The notes below the pieces were generated by a model. The model was not told the DNA's origin, did no database searches, and worked only from the letters and a program-made list of their open reading frames with translations. The position numbers and the translations under genes are program-made. A stretch of 64,000 bases of DNA from Candidatus Aminicenantes bacterium UBA6228 (GTDB lineage: Bacteria > Acidobacteriota > Aminicenantia > Aminicenantales > Saccharicenantaceae): contig DJWO01000009.1 in the NCBI GenBank assembly GCA_002441005.1, positions 186,001 to 250,000 of the forward strand, read 5' to 3'. How positions within the stretch are numbered: position 1 is the first letter of the stretch; every line of letters starts with the position of its first letter. Below are positions 17,379 to 26,803 of the stretch, in pieces.

Positions 17379-18362
17379 TTATTTATTCTCCTGTTTATCT
17401 CCGGCCAGGCTCAGAAACAAGCCGGCAATAGCTGCATCCTGGATACCCAGCCCGGTCAGGTCAGCCACGGTGATATCCTCGGCCGAGCGTCTTCCGACTT
17501 TTCTGCCAAGAACCAGCTCTCCGATTTCTCCACTGATTTTGTCTTCAGAAATCACTCCGACTTGAAGAGCGTGGTGAACTTCTCCCAGGTGGCGACATTG
17601 GTTAACCGAATCACAAAAGATAAAGTCAGCACGGGCTAAGACCTCGGGATAGAGTTCCTGTTTTTCAGGTCCGTCAGAGCCCATGGCTGTGATCTGAACA
17701 CCAGGTTCCAACCACTCAGCTTTGATCAGCGGCAGGCGGCTGGCTGTTGCGGTGATAATCAGGTCTGCTTCTCTTACCGCCTGTTCCGGCGACGGAAACG
17801 GATGGAATTTAACCTCAGGAAAAACTTCAGCCATTTCTTTTACATATCGCCCAGCGTTCTCCGGCTGGCGGCTCCAGACTGAAACCTCGGAAAAAGCGCG
17901 CACTTCAGCCAGGGCCAGAAGCTGGAGACGGGCTTGAACTCCTGAACCTATAACGGCTACACGTCTGAGGTCAGCTCTGGCCAGATATTTGGCGGCTACT
18001 GCTCCGGCCGCAGCTGTCCTTAAATCAGTCAGATAGCCGCGGTCAAAAAGGATAGCGGCCAGTTCGCCGGTCATAGCTTTATAAACCAGCATCAGACCAT
18101 CACCGGCTGGAAGACCATGGAGAGGATTTTTATAGAAGCCAGAAGCAACTTTGATCACGTAATGATCATGGCCAGCAAGGTAAGCAGCTTTCACATGGAC
18201 TTCACCCTCAAACTCCGGCAAATCAAGGTTAATAACCCCGGGCAAAATCGCCAGGCCTGAACTATAAGCAGCCAGAGACTGTTCGATAGCCGGGATAGCG
18301 TCCTTCAGGCTGATTGAGTTTCTTATCTCAGGTTCAAAATAGGTCTGCATAGCCTGGCTCAA
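17379..18362 (-). CDS. Ornithine cyclodeaminase / mu-crystallin family enzyme
   Basis: A 327-aa NAD(P)-dependent enzyme. The Rossmann motif VAVIGSGVQA is at about 136-145, the substrate-region motif YLTDLRTAAAGAVAAKYLA precedes it, and GSDGPEKQEL carries the Asp expected in the family. Members convert ornithine to proline, reduce 1-pyrroline-2-carboxylate, or act as ketimine reductases; sequence alone does not decide. The start overlaps the stop of the MscS gene (TTGA), so the two are translationally coupled; ATG 18350 is an alternative start. The hydroxyproline dehydratase operon lies just upstream on the same strand, consistent with a role in pyrroline/proline metabolism (inference). Confidence 0.85.
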   Translation of the reverse strand: MSQAMQTYFEPEIRNSISLKDAIPAIEQSLAAYSSGLAILPGVINLDLPEFEGEVHVKAAYLAGHDHYVIKVASGFYKNPLHGLPAGDGLMLVYKAMTGELAAILFDRGYLTDLRTAAAGAVAAKYLARADLRRVAVIGSGVQARLQLLALAEVRAFSEVSVWSRQPENAGRYVKEMAEVFPEVKFHPFPSPEQAVREADLIITATASRLPLIKAEWLEPGVQITAMGSDGPEKQELYPEVLARADFIFCDSVNQCRHLGEVHHALQVGVISEDKISGEIGELVLGRKVGRRSAEDITVADLTGLGIQDAAIAGLFLSLAGDKQENK

Positions 18363-19270
18363 TTTCCTTTGTTTATAGTTTCTTTTTCAGCGACCAGCTT
18401 TACTCGGAGGGGAGCAGCCTGGCCCTCTTTGTTCTGGCCCGGGAACAGGGTCAGATGGGGGAAAGGAATACTAATCCCCTTCCGGTCAAATGCCTTTTTC
18501 AACCGGCGGTTGAATTCGCGACTAATCTCCCACTGTTTGCTCGGCTTGGTGGTTGTCCTCGCTCTGACTATCACTGCTGAATCCTCAAAGCGGTCAAGGC
18601 CAAGAATCTCCAGCGGGGCTATAATGTGCCCGGAAAATACCGGATCAATCCGGAGTCCATCATCAACCTCTTTTAATGTCCTGATGACTTCATCCACATC
18701 TTCAAAATAGCTCACACCAACATCGAAAACAAATTGAGAATACTCCTTGGTCATGTTGATGACGGCATCAATCAGATGGTTAGGAACGTAATGGACATTG
18801 CCATCCAGACTTCGTAGCACAGTCATCTTCAGATTTAGCGATTCAACCACACCGCTGTGACCGGCAACCTCAATTACATCCCCAACTCTTATTTGATCCC
18901 AGAGGATGATAAAAAAACCATTGATGACGTCTTTGATGAGCGATTGGGCGGCAAAACTGATGGCCAGTCCGGCTACACCGGCCGTGGCCAGTAAAGGCCC
19001 GATCTGAATATCCAGAGCGGCCAGAACAGTCATGACGGCAATGATCACGATAAGGCTATTAAGAAACTGTTTGATCATGCCCGACAGGGTTCTGGCTCTC
19101 TTGAGCGATTCCTCATCTTCTCTCCCCTTGAGTAAGATTTTCTCCAGGCGCCTGGCCAAGCCGCGTGAGATGCGAGTCAAGACCATAACTACGATAACGA
19201 TCAAAAGGATTTTGAGGCCGGTAGTTAGCAGCCAGGTCAGCCCTTTTTGTAATAATTCCGGTGTAAACAT
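18359..19270 (-). CDS. Small-conductance mechanosensitive channel, MscS family
   Basis: A 303-aa inner-membrane channel. Three transmembrane helices lie at about 15-35, 66-88 and 90-115; the pore helix contains GVAGLAISFAAQSLIKDVINGFFI, which matches MscS TM3. The beta domain (QIRVGDVIEVAGHSGVVE) and the alpha/beta C-terminal vestibule follow. It gates under membrane tension to release solutes. AGGAGGAAACA precedes ATG 19270. Co-transcription with the cyclodeaminase homologue could link it to efflux of proline-type osmolytes, which is speculative. Confidence 0.93.
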   Translation of the reverse strand: MFTPELLQKGLTWLLTTGLKILLIVIVVMVLTRISRGLARRLEKILLKGREDEESLKRARTLSGMIKQFLNSLIVIIAVMTVLAALDIQIGPLLATAGVAGLAISFAAQSLIKDVINGFFIILWDQIRVGDVIEVAGHSGVVESLNLKMTVLRSLDGNVHYVPNHLIDAVINMTKEYSQFVFDVGVSYFEDVDEVIRTLKEVDDGLRIDPVFSGHIIAPLEILGLDRFEDSAVIVRARTTTKPSKQWEISREFNRRLKKAFDRKGISIPFPHLTLFPGQNKEGQAAPLRVKLVAEKETINKGN

Positions 19271-19522
19271 TGTTTCCTCCTGAATTTTGGCGGTAAGCCG
19301 ATTTTAACACACGGAATAAAGCAAAAAAATCAAATTAGCCTGACTGATTGATTTTGCCTGTCTTCATTTTTATTTGCTCCCGGCCCGTCCTAAAAGAGGA
19401 AACAATAAAGAGGTAGGAAGCGAAAAGAGCCGTGATACTTTTTTATAATCAGTCTAAATTTATAATTATTCTAAAAAGATTAAAGACTGTCCTTTGGCTA
19501 TCTTATTGATAATAAATAATAT

Positions 19523-19541
19523 CGGCTGGCCCGACCCCATT
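19523..19541 (+). repeat. RAYT-type repeat, copy 1
   Basis: CGGCTGGCCCGACCCCATT preceded by AT-rich TATCTTATTGATAATAAATAAT. Read on the minus strand its first base is the last A of the HypD stop codon. One mismatch (GGCTGG for CGCTGG) to the 18-bp ends of the transposase unit. Confidence 0.85.
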
Positions 19542-21904
19542 CAGAGGGCCTGATGCTCGGTGCGGCGGATGATTTCGTCCTGGAGCTCTTTGGCACAGTC
19601 CACAAAATAATCGCTGTAACCGGCTACTCTAACAATCAAATCGCGGTATTTCTCCGGGTGCTTCTGGGCCTCGCGCAGCGTCTCAGCTGTGACCACATTG
19701 AACTGAATATGATGACCCATCAACTTGAAGTAAGAGCGAATTAAGTCTTTGAGCTTTTCCAGCCCCTCGTCATCAGCCAGAAGCTGCGGAGTAAATTTTT
19801 GATTGAGAAGCGTCCCGCCTGTTTTGATGTGATCAAGCTTCCCTTCTGACTTAATGACAGCCGTTGGGCCTTTTCTGTCCATGCCCTGAACCGGTGAAAT
19901 TCCTTCTGAGACTGGTTCGCCGGCTAAGCGTCCATCAGGCGTAGCTCCGGTCACTTTGCCAAAATAAACATGAACGGTGGTCGGCAGCAGGTTAATTCTG
20001 TACTTTCCACCACAGACAGTCGGACGGCCGTCAATCAACCCAAAATACAGGTCGAAAACGCGCCTGGCCAGCTCATCGGCATAGTCATCATCATTACCAA
20101 ATTTTGGCGTCTTATTGAGCAGGCGGTCTCTTAACCGCTCATAACCCTTAAAATTCTGGCCAAGAGCCCGCAGCAGCTCATCCAGGGTTACTATTTTCTG
20201 GTCAAAGACATTATATTTGAGTGAAGCCAGCATGTCGGTAATAGTTCCCAGGCCTACTCCTTGAATGTATCTGGTGTTATAGCGGGCACCACCGTCATGG
20301 TAATCCTTGCCTTTGCCCACACAATCATCAATAAATAATGACAGAAATGGGGCCGGCAAGTAGGTGGCATAAAGTTTTTCAATAACATTATTCCCGCGGA
20401 TTTTAATATCAATAAAATGCTTGAGCTGTTTTCCAAAGGCCGAAATCAGCTCTTCAAAGCTGCCAAAATTCCGCGGGCCGCCGGTCTCCAGGCCGATCTT
20501 TTTACCTGTCCTGGGGTCGACTCCGTTATTCAGAGTAATCTCCAGCACTTTTGGTAAATTAAAATAACCGGTCAGAATATAGGCTTCATGGCCAAAGGCG
20601 CCGGCTTCCACACAGCCACTGGAGCCACCCTGGCGGGCATCTTCCACTGTTTTACCCTGCCTCATCAGCTCCTGCACAATGGCCTCGCTGTTAAAGATGG
20701 AAGGCTGGCCAAAACCGGTCCGGACAATTTTGAGCGCCCGGAGCAGAAGTGAATCCGGATTTTTAGCGCTCATCTGGACCATGGAACTTGGCTGGAGAAT
20801 TCTCATCTCCTCAATCACATCCAGAATAAGATAAGACAGTTCGTTGGCCCCATCGCTGCCATCGGGCTTTAAGCCGCCGACATTGATCAGAGCAAAATCG
20901 GTATAGGTACCGCTTTCCTCGGCAGTTACTCCGACTTTAGGCGGAGCCGGTTGATTGTTAAACTTCACCCAGAAAGCTTCGAGTAATTCTTTAGCCCCAT
21001 CTCTGGTTAAACTTCCTTCGTCCAGTCCTTTTTTATAAAAAGGATAAAGATGCTGATCAAGCCGGCCCGGGTTAAAAGAATCCCAGGTATTATATTCGGT
21101 GGTAACACCAACATGGACAAACCAGTAATATTGCAAAGCTTCCCAGAAATCACGCGGGGCGTGGGCAGGAACCCAGTCACAAACTTCAGCAATTTTTTCC
21201 AGTTCTTTTTTCCGCTGAGGACTTTTTTCCTCAGCTGCCAGACTTCTGGCCAGCTCAGCATAACGGCTGGCGTAAATCATCAGGCCGTCAGCCGCAATGG
21301 ACATGGCCTCCAGCTCTTCCTTCCTGTCTAAGGCCTCTGGATCGTTATAAAAATCAAGCCTGGCCAGCGACTCTTCTATATCCTTTTTAATGTCGAGCAG
21401 TCCCTTTGTATAGATTTTATCGCCCAGAACAGTATGCCCGGGCGTTCTTTGCTCCATGAATTCAGTAAAAATACCGGCCTCATAAGCATCTTTCCATTCC
21501 GGAGTCATAGCAGCCAGCAGGCGGTCACGCAGGGACCGGCCGCGCCAGAAGGGAATAATTTCATCCTGATAAAGCTGAAGCGTTTCTTCATCCACCGCAT
21601 AACTGGTTTTTGGCCTGGAATTCAAAATCTCCAGATCGCTCAGACTGTGGCAGCAAACCTCAGGATAAGTCGGGGTGGCTTTGTGAGCCGGCCCGCGCTC
21701 ACCCACGATCAATTCGCCGTCTTCAATGAAGATGGCTTTTTTCTCCATTAAGTCCTTAAAAACCAGCGCCCGCTGAACCGGGATAGAAGCCCGCTCGATC
21801 TCCGGGCGGCGATAAGCGTCAGTGACAATTCTGGCTCTTTCCGAAGAGACGGCTGGTTTGGCTTCCAGTGAATTTTCTCTTAATTTTTTAATCCGTTCAT
21901 TCAT
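19541..21904 (-). CDS. hypD: Glycyl-radical trans-4-hydroxy-L-proline dehydratase
   Basis: A 787-aa glycyl-radical enzyme. The thiyl Cys431 and base Glu433 lie in SSGCVEAGAFG; the radical Gly762 is in VRVAGYSDYF. Against Clostridioides difficile HypD (numbering from memory) a constant offset of 3 aligns D275, S331, F337, C431, E433, Y447, T642 and G762 with D278, S334, F340, C434, E436, Y450, T645 and G765, the substrate-binding and catalytic set. This supports dehydration of trans-4-hydroxyproline to 1-pyrroline-5-carboxylate rather than a pyruvate formate-lyase or glycerol dehydratase role. ATG 21904 is one nucleotide after the activase stop; GGGAGG precedes it. An RAYT repeat abuts its stop codon. 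Confidence 0.83.
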   Translation of the reverse strand: MNERIKKLRENSLEAKPAVSSERARIVTDAYRRPEIERASIPVQRALVFKDLMEKKAIFIEDGELIVGERGPAHKATPTYPEVCCHSLSDLEILNSRPKTSYAVDEETLQLYQDEIIPFWRGRSLRDRLLAAMTPEWKDAYEAGIFTEFMEQRTPGHTVLGDKIYTKGLLDIKKDIEESLARLDFYNDPEALDRKEELEAMSIAADGLMIYASRYAELARSLAAEEKSPQRKKELEKIAEVCDWVPAHAPRDFWEALQYYWFVHVGVTTEYNTWDSFNPGRLDQHLYPFYKKGLDEGSLTRDGAKELLEAFWVKFNNQPAPPKVGVTAEESGTYTDFALINVGGLKPDGSDGANELSYLILDVIEEMRILQPSSMVQMSAKNPDSLLLRALKIVRTGFGQPSIFNSEAIVQELMRQGKTVEDARQGGSSGCVEAGAFGHEAYILTGYFNLPKVLEITLNNGVDPRTGKKIGLETGGPRNFGSFEELISAFGKQLKHFIDIKIRGNNVIEKLYATYLPAPFLSLFIDDCVGKGKDYHDGGARYNTRYIQGVGLGTITDMLASLKYNVFDQKIVTLDELLRALGQNFKGYERLRDRLLNKTPKFGNDDDYADELARRVFDLYFGLIDGRPTVCGGKYRINLLPTTVHVYFGKVTGATPDGRLAGEPVSEGISPVQGMDRKGPTAVIKSEGKLDHIKTGGTLLNQKFTPQLLADDEGLEKLKDLIRSYFKLMGHHIQFNVVTAETLREAQKHPEKYRDLIVRVAGYSDYFVDCAKELQDEIIRRTEHQAL

Positions 21905-21905
21905 T

Positions 21906-22850
21906 TTACCCTCCCTGTTTGGCAACCAGGCCCCGTTCTTTAAAATAATTCAGGACACTGTCAATCAGGGCCTGAGACGGTGGCTCGAAAATTTCAAACT
22001 CGTCATCCCGGTCAAGGCGATGGAATTTTTCCACACCGCCTTTATGATATGGAAGAACATTAATCATTTTGACCGATTTTAATTCGAGTAAAAAATCGGC
22101 TATAGCCTTGAGATTTTCCTGGCCGTCATTGACCCCGGGAATAAAGGGAAATCTGATCCAGATAGGCCGGCCAAGTTTATCCAGAGCTTTAAGATTTCTG
22201 AGAATCAGCCGGTTGGAAACACCGGTATATTTTTTATGCTGACTTTCAGCCATTACTTTCAAATCATAAAGAATCAGATCGGATTTACGGGCCAGACGGA
22301 GAAAAACTTCTGCCGGGGCATAACCTGAAGTATCAAGAGCCACTTTGATTCCCGCTTGATGTAACCGGTCAATCAGGGCCTCAGCCAGTTCCGGTTGGAA
22401 GAGAGGTTCGCCGCCAGTGAGAGTTACCCCTCCACCCGACTGATCATAAAAGATTCGGTCTTTTTCGACCTCAGCCACTATGTCCTCAAGACTCATCTCC
22501 CGGCCGACCAGGCTAATAGCTTCACGCTGGCAGGCCCGCTCACAATCACCGCAGAGAGTGCAACGGGAACGGTCAGCCACCACCTCTCCATCCTCTTTCT
22601 GAGCCAGGGCTTGATACTGGCAGGCCCGGACACAATCACCACAGCGAGCACAGCGATTGGGCATCAACATCAGTTCCCTGTCAGGCGAAATACTCTCAGG
22701 ATTATGGCACCAGTGGCAATGAAGGGGACAACCTTTAAAAAAGACGGTAGTTCTGATGCCAGGCCCGTCATGAACAGCATAATGTTTTATGTCGAAAATC
22801 AGACCTGCCGGGCAAGCTCTGGTTTTCCCTGACTCAATATTTAATGCCAT
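21906..22850 (-). CDS. Radical SAM glycyl-radical enzyme activase
   Basis: Generates the glycyl radical on the adjacent dehydratase by reductive cleavage of S-adenosylmethionine. The radical-SAM cluster cysteines are C41, C45 and C48 (GCPLHCHWCHN). Two ferredoxin-like [4Fe-4S] motifs follow (CARCGDCVRAC and CTLCGDCERAC), as in activases of the hydroxyproline and glycerol dehydratase group. GGGVTLTGGEP is the SAM-binding motif. The 314-aa length is typical. It is first in a two-gene operon, one nucleotide before hypD, so stoichiometric coupling is likely. The promoter at 22910-22938 lies 60 bp upstream. Confidence 0.93.
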   Translation of the reverse strand: MALNIESGKTRACPAGLIFDIKHYAVHDGPGIRTTVFFKGCPLHCHWCHNPESISPDRELMLMPNRCARCGDCVRACQYQALAQKEDGEVVADRSRCTLCGDCERACQREAISLVGREMSLEDIVAEVEKDRIFYDQSGGGVTLTGGEPLFQPELAEALIDRLHQAGIKVALDTSGYAPAEVFLRLARKSDLILYDLKVMAESQHKKYTGVSNRLILRNLKALDKLGRPIWIRFPFIPGVNDGQENLKAIADFLLELKSVKMINVLPYHKGGVEKFHRLDRDDEFEIFEPPSQALIDSVLNYFKERGLVAKQGG

Positions 22851-22907
22851 TAGCTTCTCAACCTGTCTTTCACTTCATAAATGCCTTTTGTAAGCTATTT
22901 CCCATAC

Positions 22908-22926
22908 CTGATATATCACATATCAG
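22908..22926. promoter_or_regulatory. Palindromic operator overlapping the -10
   Basis: CTGATAT-ATCAC-ATATCAG: perfect 7-bp arms around 5 nt, covering the -10 box and part of the spacer of the promoter above. Position suggests a repressor site. No regulator gene is adjacent. Confidence 0.5.
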
Positions 22927-22938
22927 AACGAGTGTCAA
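22910..22938 (-). promoter_or_regulatory. Sigma70-type promoter of the activase-hypD operon
   Basis: On the minus strand: TTGACA (22938-22933), exact 17-bp spacer, TATATC (22915-22910). The -35 is a perfect consensus and the -10 matches four of six. Start would fall about 50 bp before ATG 22850. Confidence 0.7.
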
Positions 22939-23216
22939 GATATTTTTCCTCTTATTTAGCCTTTTATTTAGCCTCTTTTCCCTTTTATGCAACATCTTTA
23001 ACCAGGCTTCCTTCAGCTGCTCCTTTTGAGAAATCGTTATTCCCGGAAACCCCTGGCTTAAATCTGGTTTATTTTAGCTTCTCAGAATCTCTTCTCCACG
23101 AGAGAGAAAACCGGCTATCCCGCGAAACTTCCCAGCACCCACTGGCTTTCTTTTTTTTATTTTTCAGACCAGGCAGCCGGATTTTATCATTATGTAATTG
23201 ATTCTATTAGTCGGTC

Positions 23217-24251
23217 TCAATCGGTTAAGAATCTGAAAATGGTTTGACTTTGATAAATCTCCCCGGGCTGGAGAAGAGTTGAGGGAAAATGCGATTGGTT
23301 AGGTGAATCGGGAAAATGCTGGGTTTCAAGACAGAAAGCTGATCTGGGCCCATAGGTCCGGCCGCCTTTGCCTTTAGTTTTTCCATCGAGGAAATTGCCT
23401 GAATAAAACTGGAGGCCCGGTTCGGTGGTCAGTAGTTCCAGGATGTGGCCCGAGCTTTCTTCAAAAACCCTGGCCGCCAGAGCCATTTGTCTTCTATTAT
23501 CCAGCACATAATTGTGATCATAGCCGCCACGGACCTGACTTATCCTTTCACCAATCCTGACTGCCTGGCGAAAATCAAACGGAGTCCCGGCCACCGTCTT
23601 TATCTCCCCGGTTGGAATAAGATTAGCGTCCACCGGAGTATAAGCCGAGGCTATGATTTGAAGTTCGTGGTCAAGGATATTATCCTTACTCCCGCCGGAC
23701 AGGTTAAAATAGCTGTGATTGGTCAGATTAAGGTGAGTCAGGCGATCAGTCGTCGCCCGGTAAGAAATTTCAAGTTGATTATGATCAGTTAAAAGATAGG
23801 TTACCTGGCAGGAAAGATTGCCTGGATAGCCTTCTTCCCCATCAGGGCTGAGATAGCTGAATCTCACCCCGGCCGCCAGCGACTGGCTGAACGGCTCGGC
23901 TGACCAGATAACCTTATCAAATCCCTTTAGTCCGCCATGAAGATGGTTGGGACCATCATTTATCGCCAGTTGATATTCACGGCCTTCCAGGACAAAACGC
24001 CCCCGGGCAATTCGATTGGCATAGCGCCCGATGGTCGCCCCCATATAGGGATTTGGCCTCAGGTAACCAGCTAAGGTGTCAAAGCCGAGAACTACATCTT
24101 CGAGCCGGCCCTGACGATCGGGAACATAAAGAGAAACCAGGGTGGCTCCATAACTCATCACCGTCGCTTTCAGCCCATGATCATTTTCGAGTTCAAAGAA
24201 TCTGACGGGCTGGCCTTGATAATCTTCTGTCTTTTTCTCTCTTAGCTTCAT
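23217..24251 (-). CDS. galM: Aldose 1-epimerase (galactose mutarotase)
   Basis: Interconverts alpha and beta anomers of galactose, glucose and similar aldoses. The 344-aa beta-supersandwich family signatures are present: Arg in GRYANRI, His in NDGPNHLHGG, the catalytic base-pair His in LTNHSYFNL, and the catalytic Glu in CLETQHFPDSPN. No signal peptide is evident, so it acts in the cytoplasm. ATG 24251 follows AGGAG. It stands alone here; in a sugar-degrading organism it could also serve arabinose released by the GH51 and GH127 enzymes. Confidence 0.93.
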   Translation of the reverse strand: MKLREKKTEDYQGQPVRFFELENDHGLKATVMSYGATLVSLYVPDRQGRLEDVVLGFDTLAGYLRPNPYMGATIGRYANRIARGRFVLEGREYQLAINDGPNHLHGGLKGFDKVIWSAEPFSQSLAAGVRFSYLSPDGEEGYPGNLSCQVTYLLTDHNQLEISYRATTDRLTHLNLTNHSYFNLSGGSKDNILDHELQIIASAYTPVDANLIPTGEIKTVAGTPFDFRQAVRIGERISQVRGGYDHNYVLDNRRQMALAARVFEESSGHILELLTTEPGLQFYSGNFLDGKTKGKGGRTYGPRSAFCLETQHFPDSPNQSHFPSTLLQPGEIYQSQTIFRFLTD

Positions 24252-24436
24252 TCTTTATCTCCTGCTTCTTTTTAGATTGTCTTCGGAATAATTTTTTAAA
24301 ATATAACCTGCTATTAAGTCGAAAAAATATCAGATTTTTTAAATGATCACAAATATTGGCGGCTGCTTAGGAAAGCCCGCAGCTTGAGTTTTTTTTCCTA
24401 ATTCAGGACGACTAATAATCGGAACCTGGTTTTAAA

Positions 24437-26611
24437 TTACTTTGATTTAACAGCTTGAATTTTCTTTTTTAGTTCTGGCTGGTCGGGATTAATTTCAAGG
24501 GACTTTTGCCAGACAGCCAGGGCTTCTTCCTTTTTACCCAGTTTGAAGTAACAATCCCCAATTAAATCCAGAAGCTGAATATCGCTGCCATGCCGGGCAA
24601 CCGCTTTATCCAGGACAGTCAGAGCTTTCTCGTACTGGCCGAGACTAAAGGCGGCCTGAGCAGCAACCAGATAGGTCTCATAGCGAACCCCTTGTTCAGC
24701 CGAAACAAAACTATCGAGAATTTTAGCCGCCGCCTGGTAGTCATTAAGAGCCACATACACCCGGGCCAGTTCCATGGCCAGATCTTCGTTGCCAGGAGCT
24801 TTGGCTACAGCCGCTTCCAGAACAGTCCGGGCCTCAGTCAGGCGGCCAAGCTTATAGAGCTGGCTACCGATGATCCAGCCATAATAGGGATCGGTGGCCG
24901 GTGGCAGAACCCGTGATAAAACCCAGGGGCGAGGAAGACTCTCCAGATAGCTCAGATCAAATTCCTCTTTGACCTTTATCTTTTCCTGACCATCAACCAG
25001 CAAAGTCAGATTGAGGAAATAATGAGCCGGAGGAAACCCGGCCAGCGGAAAGATTTTAATGACCAGCGGCAGGCTATCCAGTTCAGACACAGGATAAGTC
25101 TCTTCTTTATATATCTCCGATTCCTTCCAGAACTGGTACTTGAGGCTGGCCCGGTTTTTTAATTCCGGGGTTAAGCCGAAAAGCTGGACGGCAACGGCCA
25201 GCTCGTCCTTAGCGGTAAAAACCCGGTTGGCCTGAAGATAGAGCTGTTGACCTCCAAGGAGAAAAGGCTTGATTTTGCCTTCAGCCGATTCTGAGGGAGA
25301 GACCTTATAAGCCAGAATTGGTGAGGACATTTCCACCTGAACCTTTTCTGGAATCCTGATGGTCTGTTCCAGGCTGGTAAACTCTTTAGAGGCCTCATTT
25401 TTAGCCAGAATAGACAATTTATATTCTCCTGGAACACAGGGGAAAACATCGTAGATAGCCAGAGGCAGATGCTGCCTTTCTTTCATCTGATCTGGAGTCA
25501 ACTTTACCGGGAAAGTCTTCTCAAATTGATAAACCAGCCGTCCATCCACGGTGCTGAGCAGGCCATTGACCTTAAAATTGGTCGCATACTGATTATCATA
25601 CTGGTTGATTGACAGCCGGCTCGGCTCAAGATCATAATGAATAAAATAAAGGCCGGAAGGATCTTTTAAAACCCTGACCAGAGCATCGCTGTCAATATAA
25701 TTGACCGAATAATCGACATCAATAATGTCCTTATATTCAAAAAATTTCCTGGCATATTTATCTTCAACCATTTTTTGGGGAGTCTGTTCTATCTGGCGAA
25801 GAAGAAGATCAGATGAAAGTGAGGGCCGGCCCAGGCCCAGATTTTCATCGCCGGGAATGAGCGATATGGAAACATCAGCCAGATTGGGATCCACCTCCCT
25901 CAAATTGCTGTAGGCAGTTGTATAGTCAGCAGGATCTCCCCAGAAGCTGGTCAGCAGAGCCTGGGGACCATCGGTGGCCGGACTGTAAAGGCGCATTTCG
26001 CCGGTGCCTCTTTCCTGAAAGAAAAGAAGATTAAAACCAGGCGGCAGCCCCAGGTCCTGCTTGCCCTGATAGAACCAGATTTCGCAGTTGTAAATTTCTG
26101 ATTTTCCGTCGATATGCTGGATATCGTTAGGCGGGCCGAGAATGATATACATCCGCCCCCGGTCAGTCATCCAGCCAGGCTTGGCCGCTTCCCGCCCGAA
26201 GTATCTGTTGACGTAATCTATTCTCTTGTAATGCTCAATTTTAAATTCATTTTCCTCAGTCTCGGGAATGGGATCACGGTGCTTCCAGAAAGCCTCCATA
26301 AACAGATCTCTTTCCCGGTCAGTTTTTAACTTCAGAAAGATTTCTTTTTCGGCCGGGGTAATAATATAGACCACTTCCCGCTCCAGCCATTTCTTATACT
26401 GATCAGGCAGTTTGACTGGTGGCTCTTTTTTTCTGGAGGCTTGCTGCCCGGCGGACAAATTTGATTTGGGGCTCAGTTTAGGCTGGCCGGTTAAAGCTAA
26501 ACCGCTGCCGGTCAAATAAGCCACCAGAGGTAAAATTAATAACAATCTCAGCCCCAATTTCAAATGGTAAGGGCGAGGATTAATATGTCTTGAGTCTTTA
26601 GCCTGTCTCAA
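24437..26611 (-). CDS. GWxTD-domain protein with C-terminal TPRs
   Basis: A 724-aa exported protein. A short basic start is followed by a hydrophobic segment (about 20-38). The GWxTD domain at about 70-215 has the naming motif PGWMTDRGRMYIILGPP and a downstream WFYQGK. The middle is beta-rich with no recognised domain; about 560-724 is three to four tetratricopeptide repeats (YGWIIGSQLYKLGRLTEA and following). GWxTD proteins are frequent in Aminicenantes and Acidobacteria, with unknown function. The start is TTG 26611 with AGGAG upstream; no ATG is available before the hydrophobic segment. Confidence 0.85.
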   Translation of the reverse strand: MRQAKDSRHINPRPYHLKLGLRLLLILPLVAYLTGSGLALTGQPKLSPKSNLSAGQQASRKKEPPVKLPDQYKKWLEREVVYIITPAEKEIFLKLKTDRERDLFMEAFWKHRDPIPETEENEFKIEHYKRIDYVNRYFGREAAKPGWMTDRGRMYIILGPPNDIQHIDGKSEIYNCEIWFYQGKQDLGLPPGFNLLFFQERGTGEMRLYSPATDGPQALLTSFWGDPADYTTAYSNLREVDPNLADVSISLIPGDENLGLGRPSLSSDLLLRQIEQTPQKMVEDKYARKFFEYKDIIDVDYSVNYIDSDALVRVLKDPSGLYFIHYDLEPSRLSINQYDNQYATNFKVNGLLSTVDGRLVYQFEKTFPVKLTPDQMKERQHLPLAIYDVFPCVPGEYKLSILAKNEASKEFTSLEQTIRIPEKVQVEMSSPILAYKVSPSESAEGKIKPFLLGGQQLYLQANRVFTAKDELAVAVQLFGLTPELKNRASLKYQFWKESEIYKEETYPVSELDSLPLVIKIFPLAGFPPAHYFLNLTLLVDGQEKIKVKEEFDLSYLESLPRPWVLSRVLPPATDPYYGWIIGSQLYKLGRLTEARTVLEAAVAKAPGNEDLAMELARVYVALNDYQAAAKILDSFVSAEQGVRYETYLVAAQAAFSLGQYEKALTVLDKAVARHGSDIQLLDLIGDCYFKLGKKEEALAVWQKSLEINPDQPELKKKIQAVKSK

Positions 26612-26803
26612 TTCCTCAAACTCCTGACTTTGACTTTAAATAAATATTTTAGCATTTTTAAGGCTGCTTTTCTTCTTCTCATAATCTCTGACCTGCCGGC
26701 CTTTGCCGGCAGGGGTGACTAATCATTAATCTATTTAAACTTTCTACTTAGAAAAGTGTTGCCCGCTCCAGCCTGCTTTCCGGAGAATCTGCCTGAACTT
26801 GAC

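Larger units (their letters stand above)
22851..23216. other. Intergenic between activase and galM
   Basis: 366 bp. The hypD operon promoter and operator occupy the left third. The rest has no coding frame; no terminator for the galM side beyond scattered T-runs was identified. Confidence 0.5.

Noticed and set aside
19541..21904. Pyruvate formate-lyase or glycerol dehydratase identity
   Set aside because: Substrate-pocket residues match the HypD set; PFL carries an adjacent Cys-Cys pair that is absent here.
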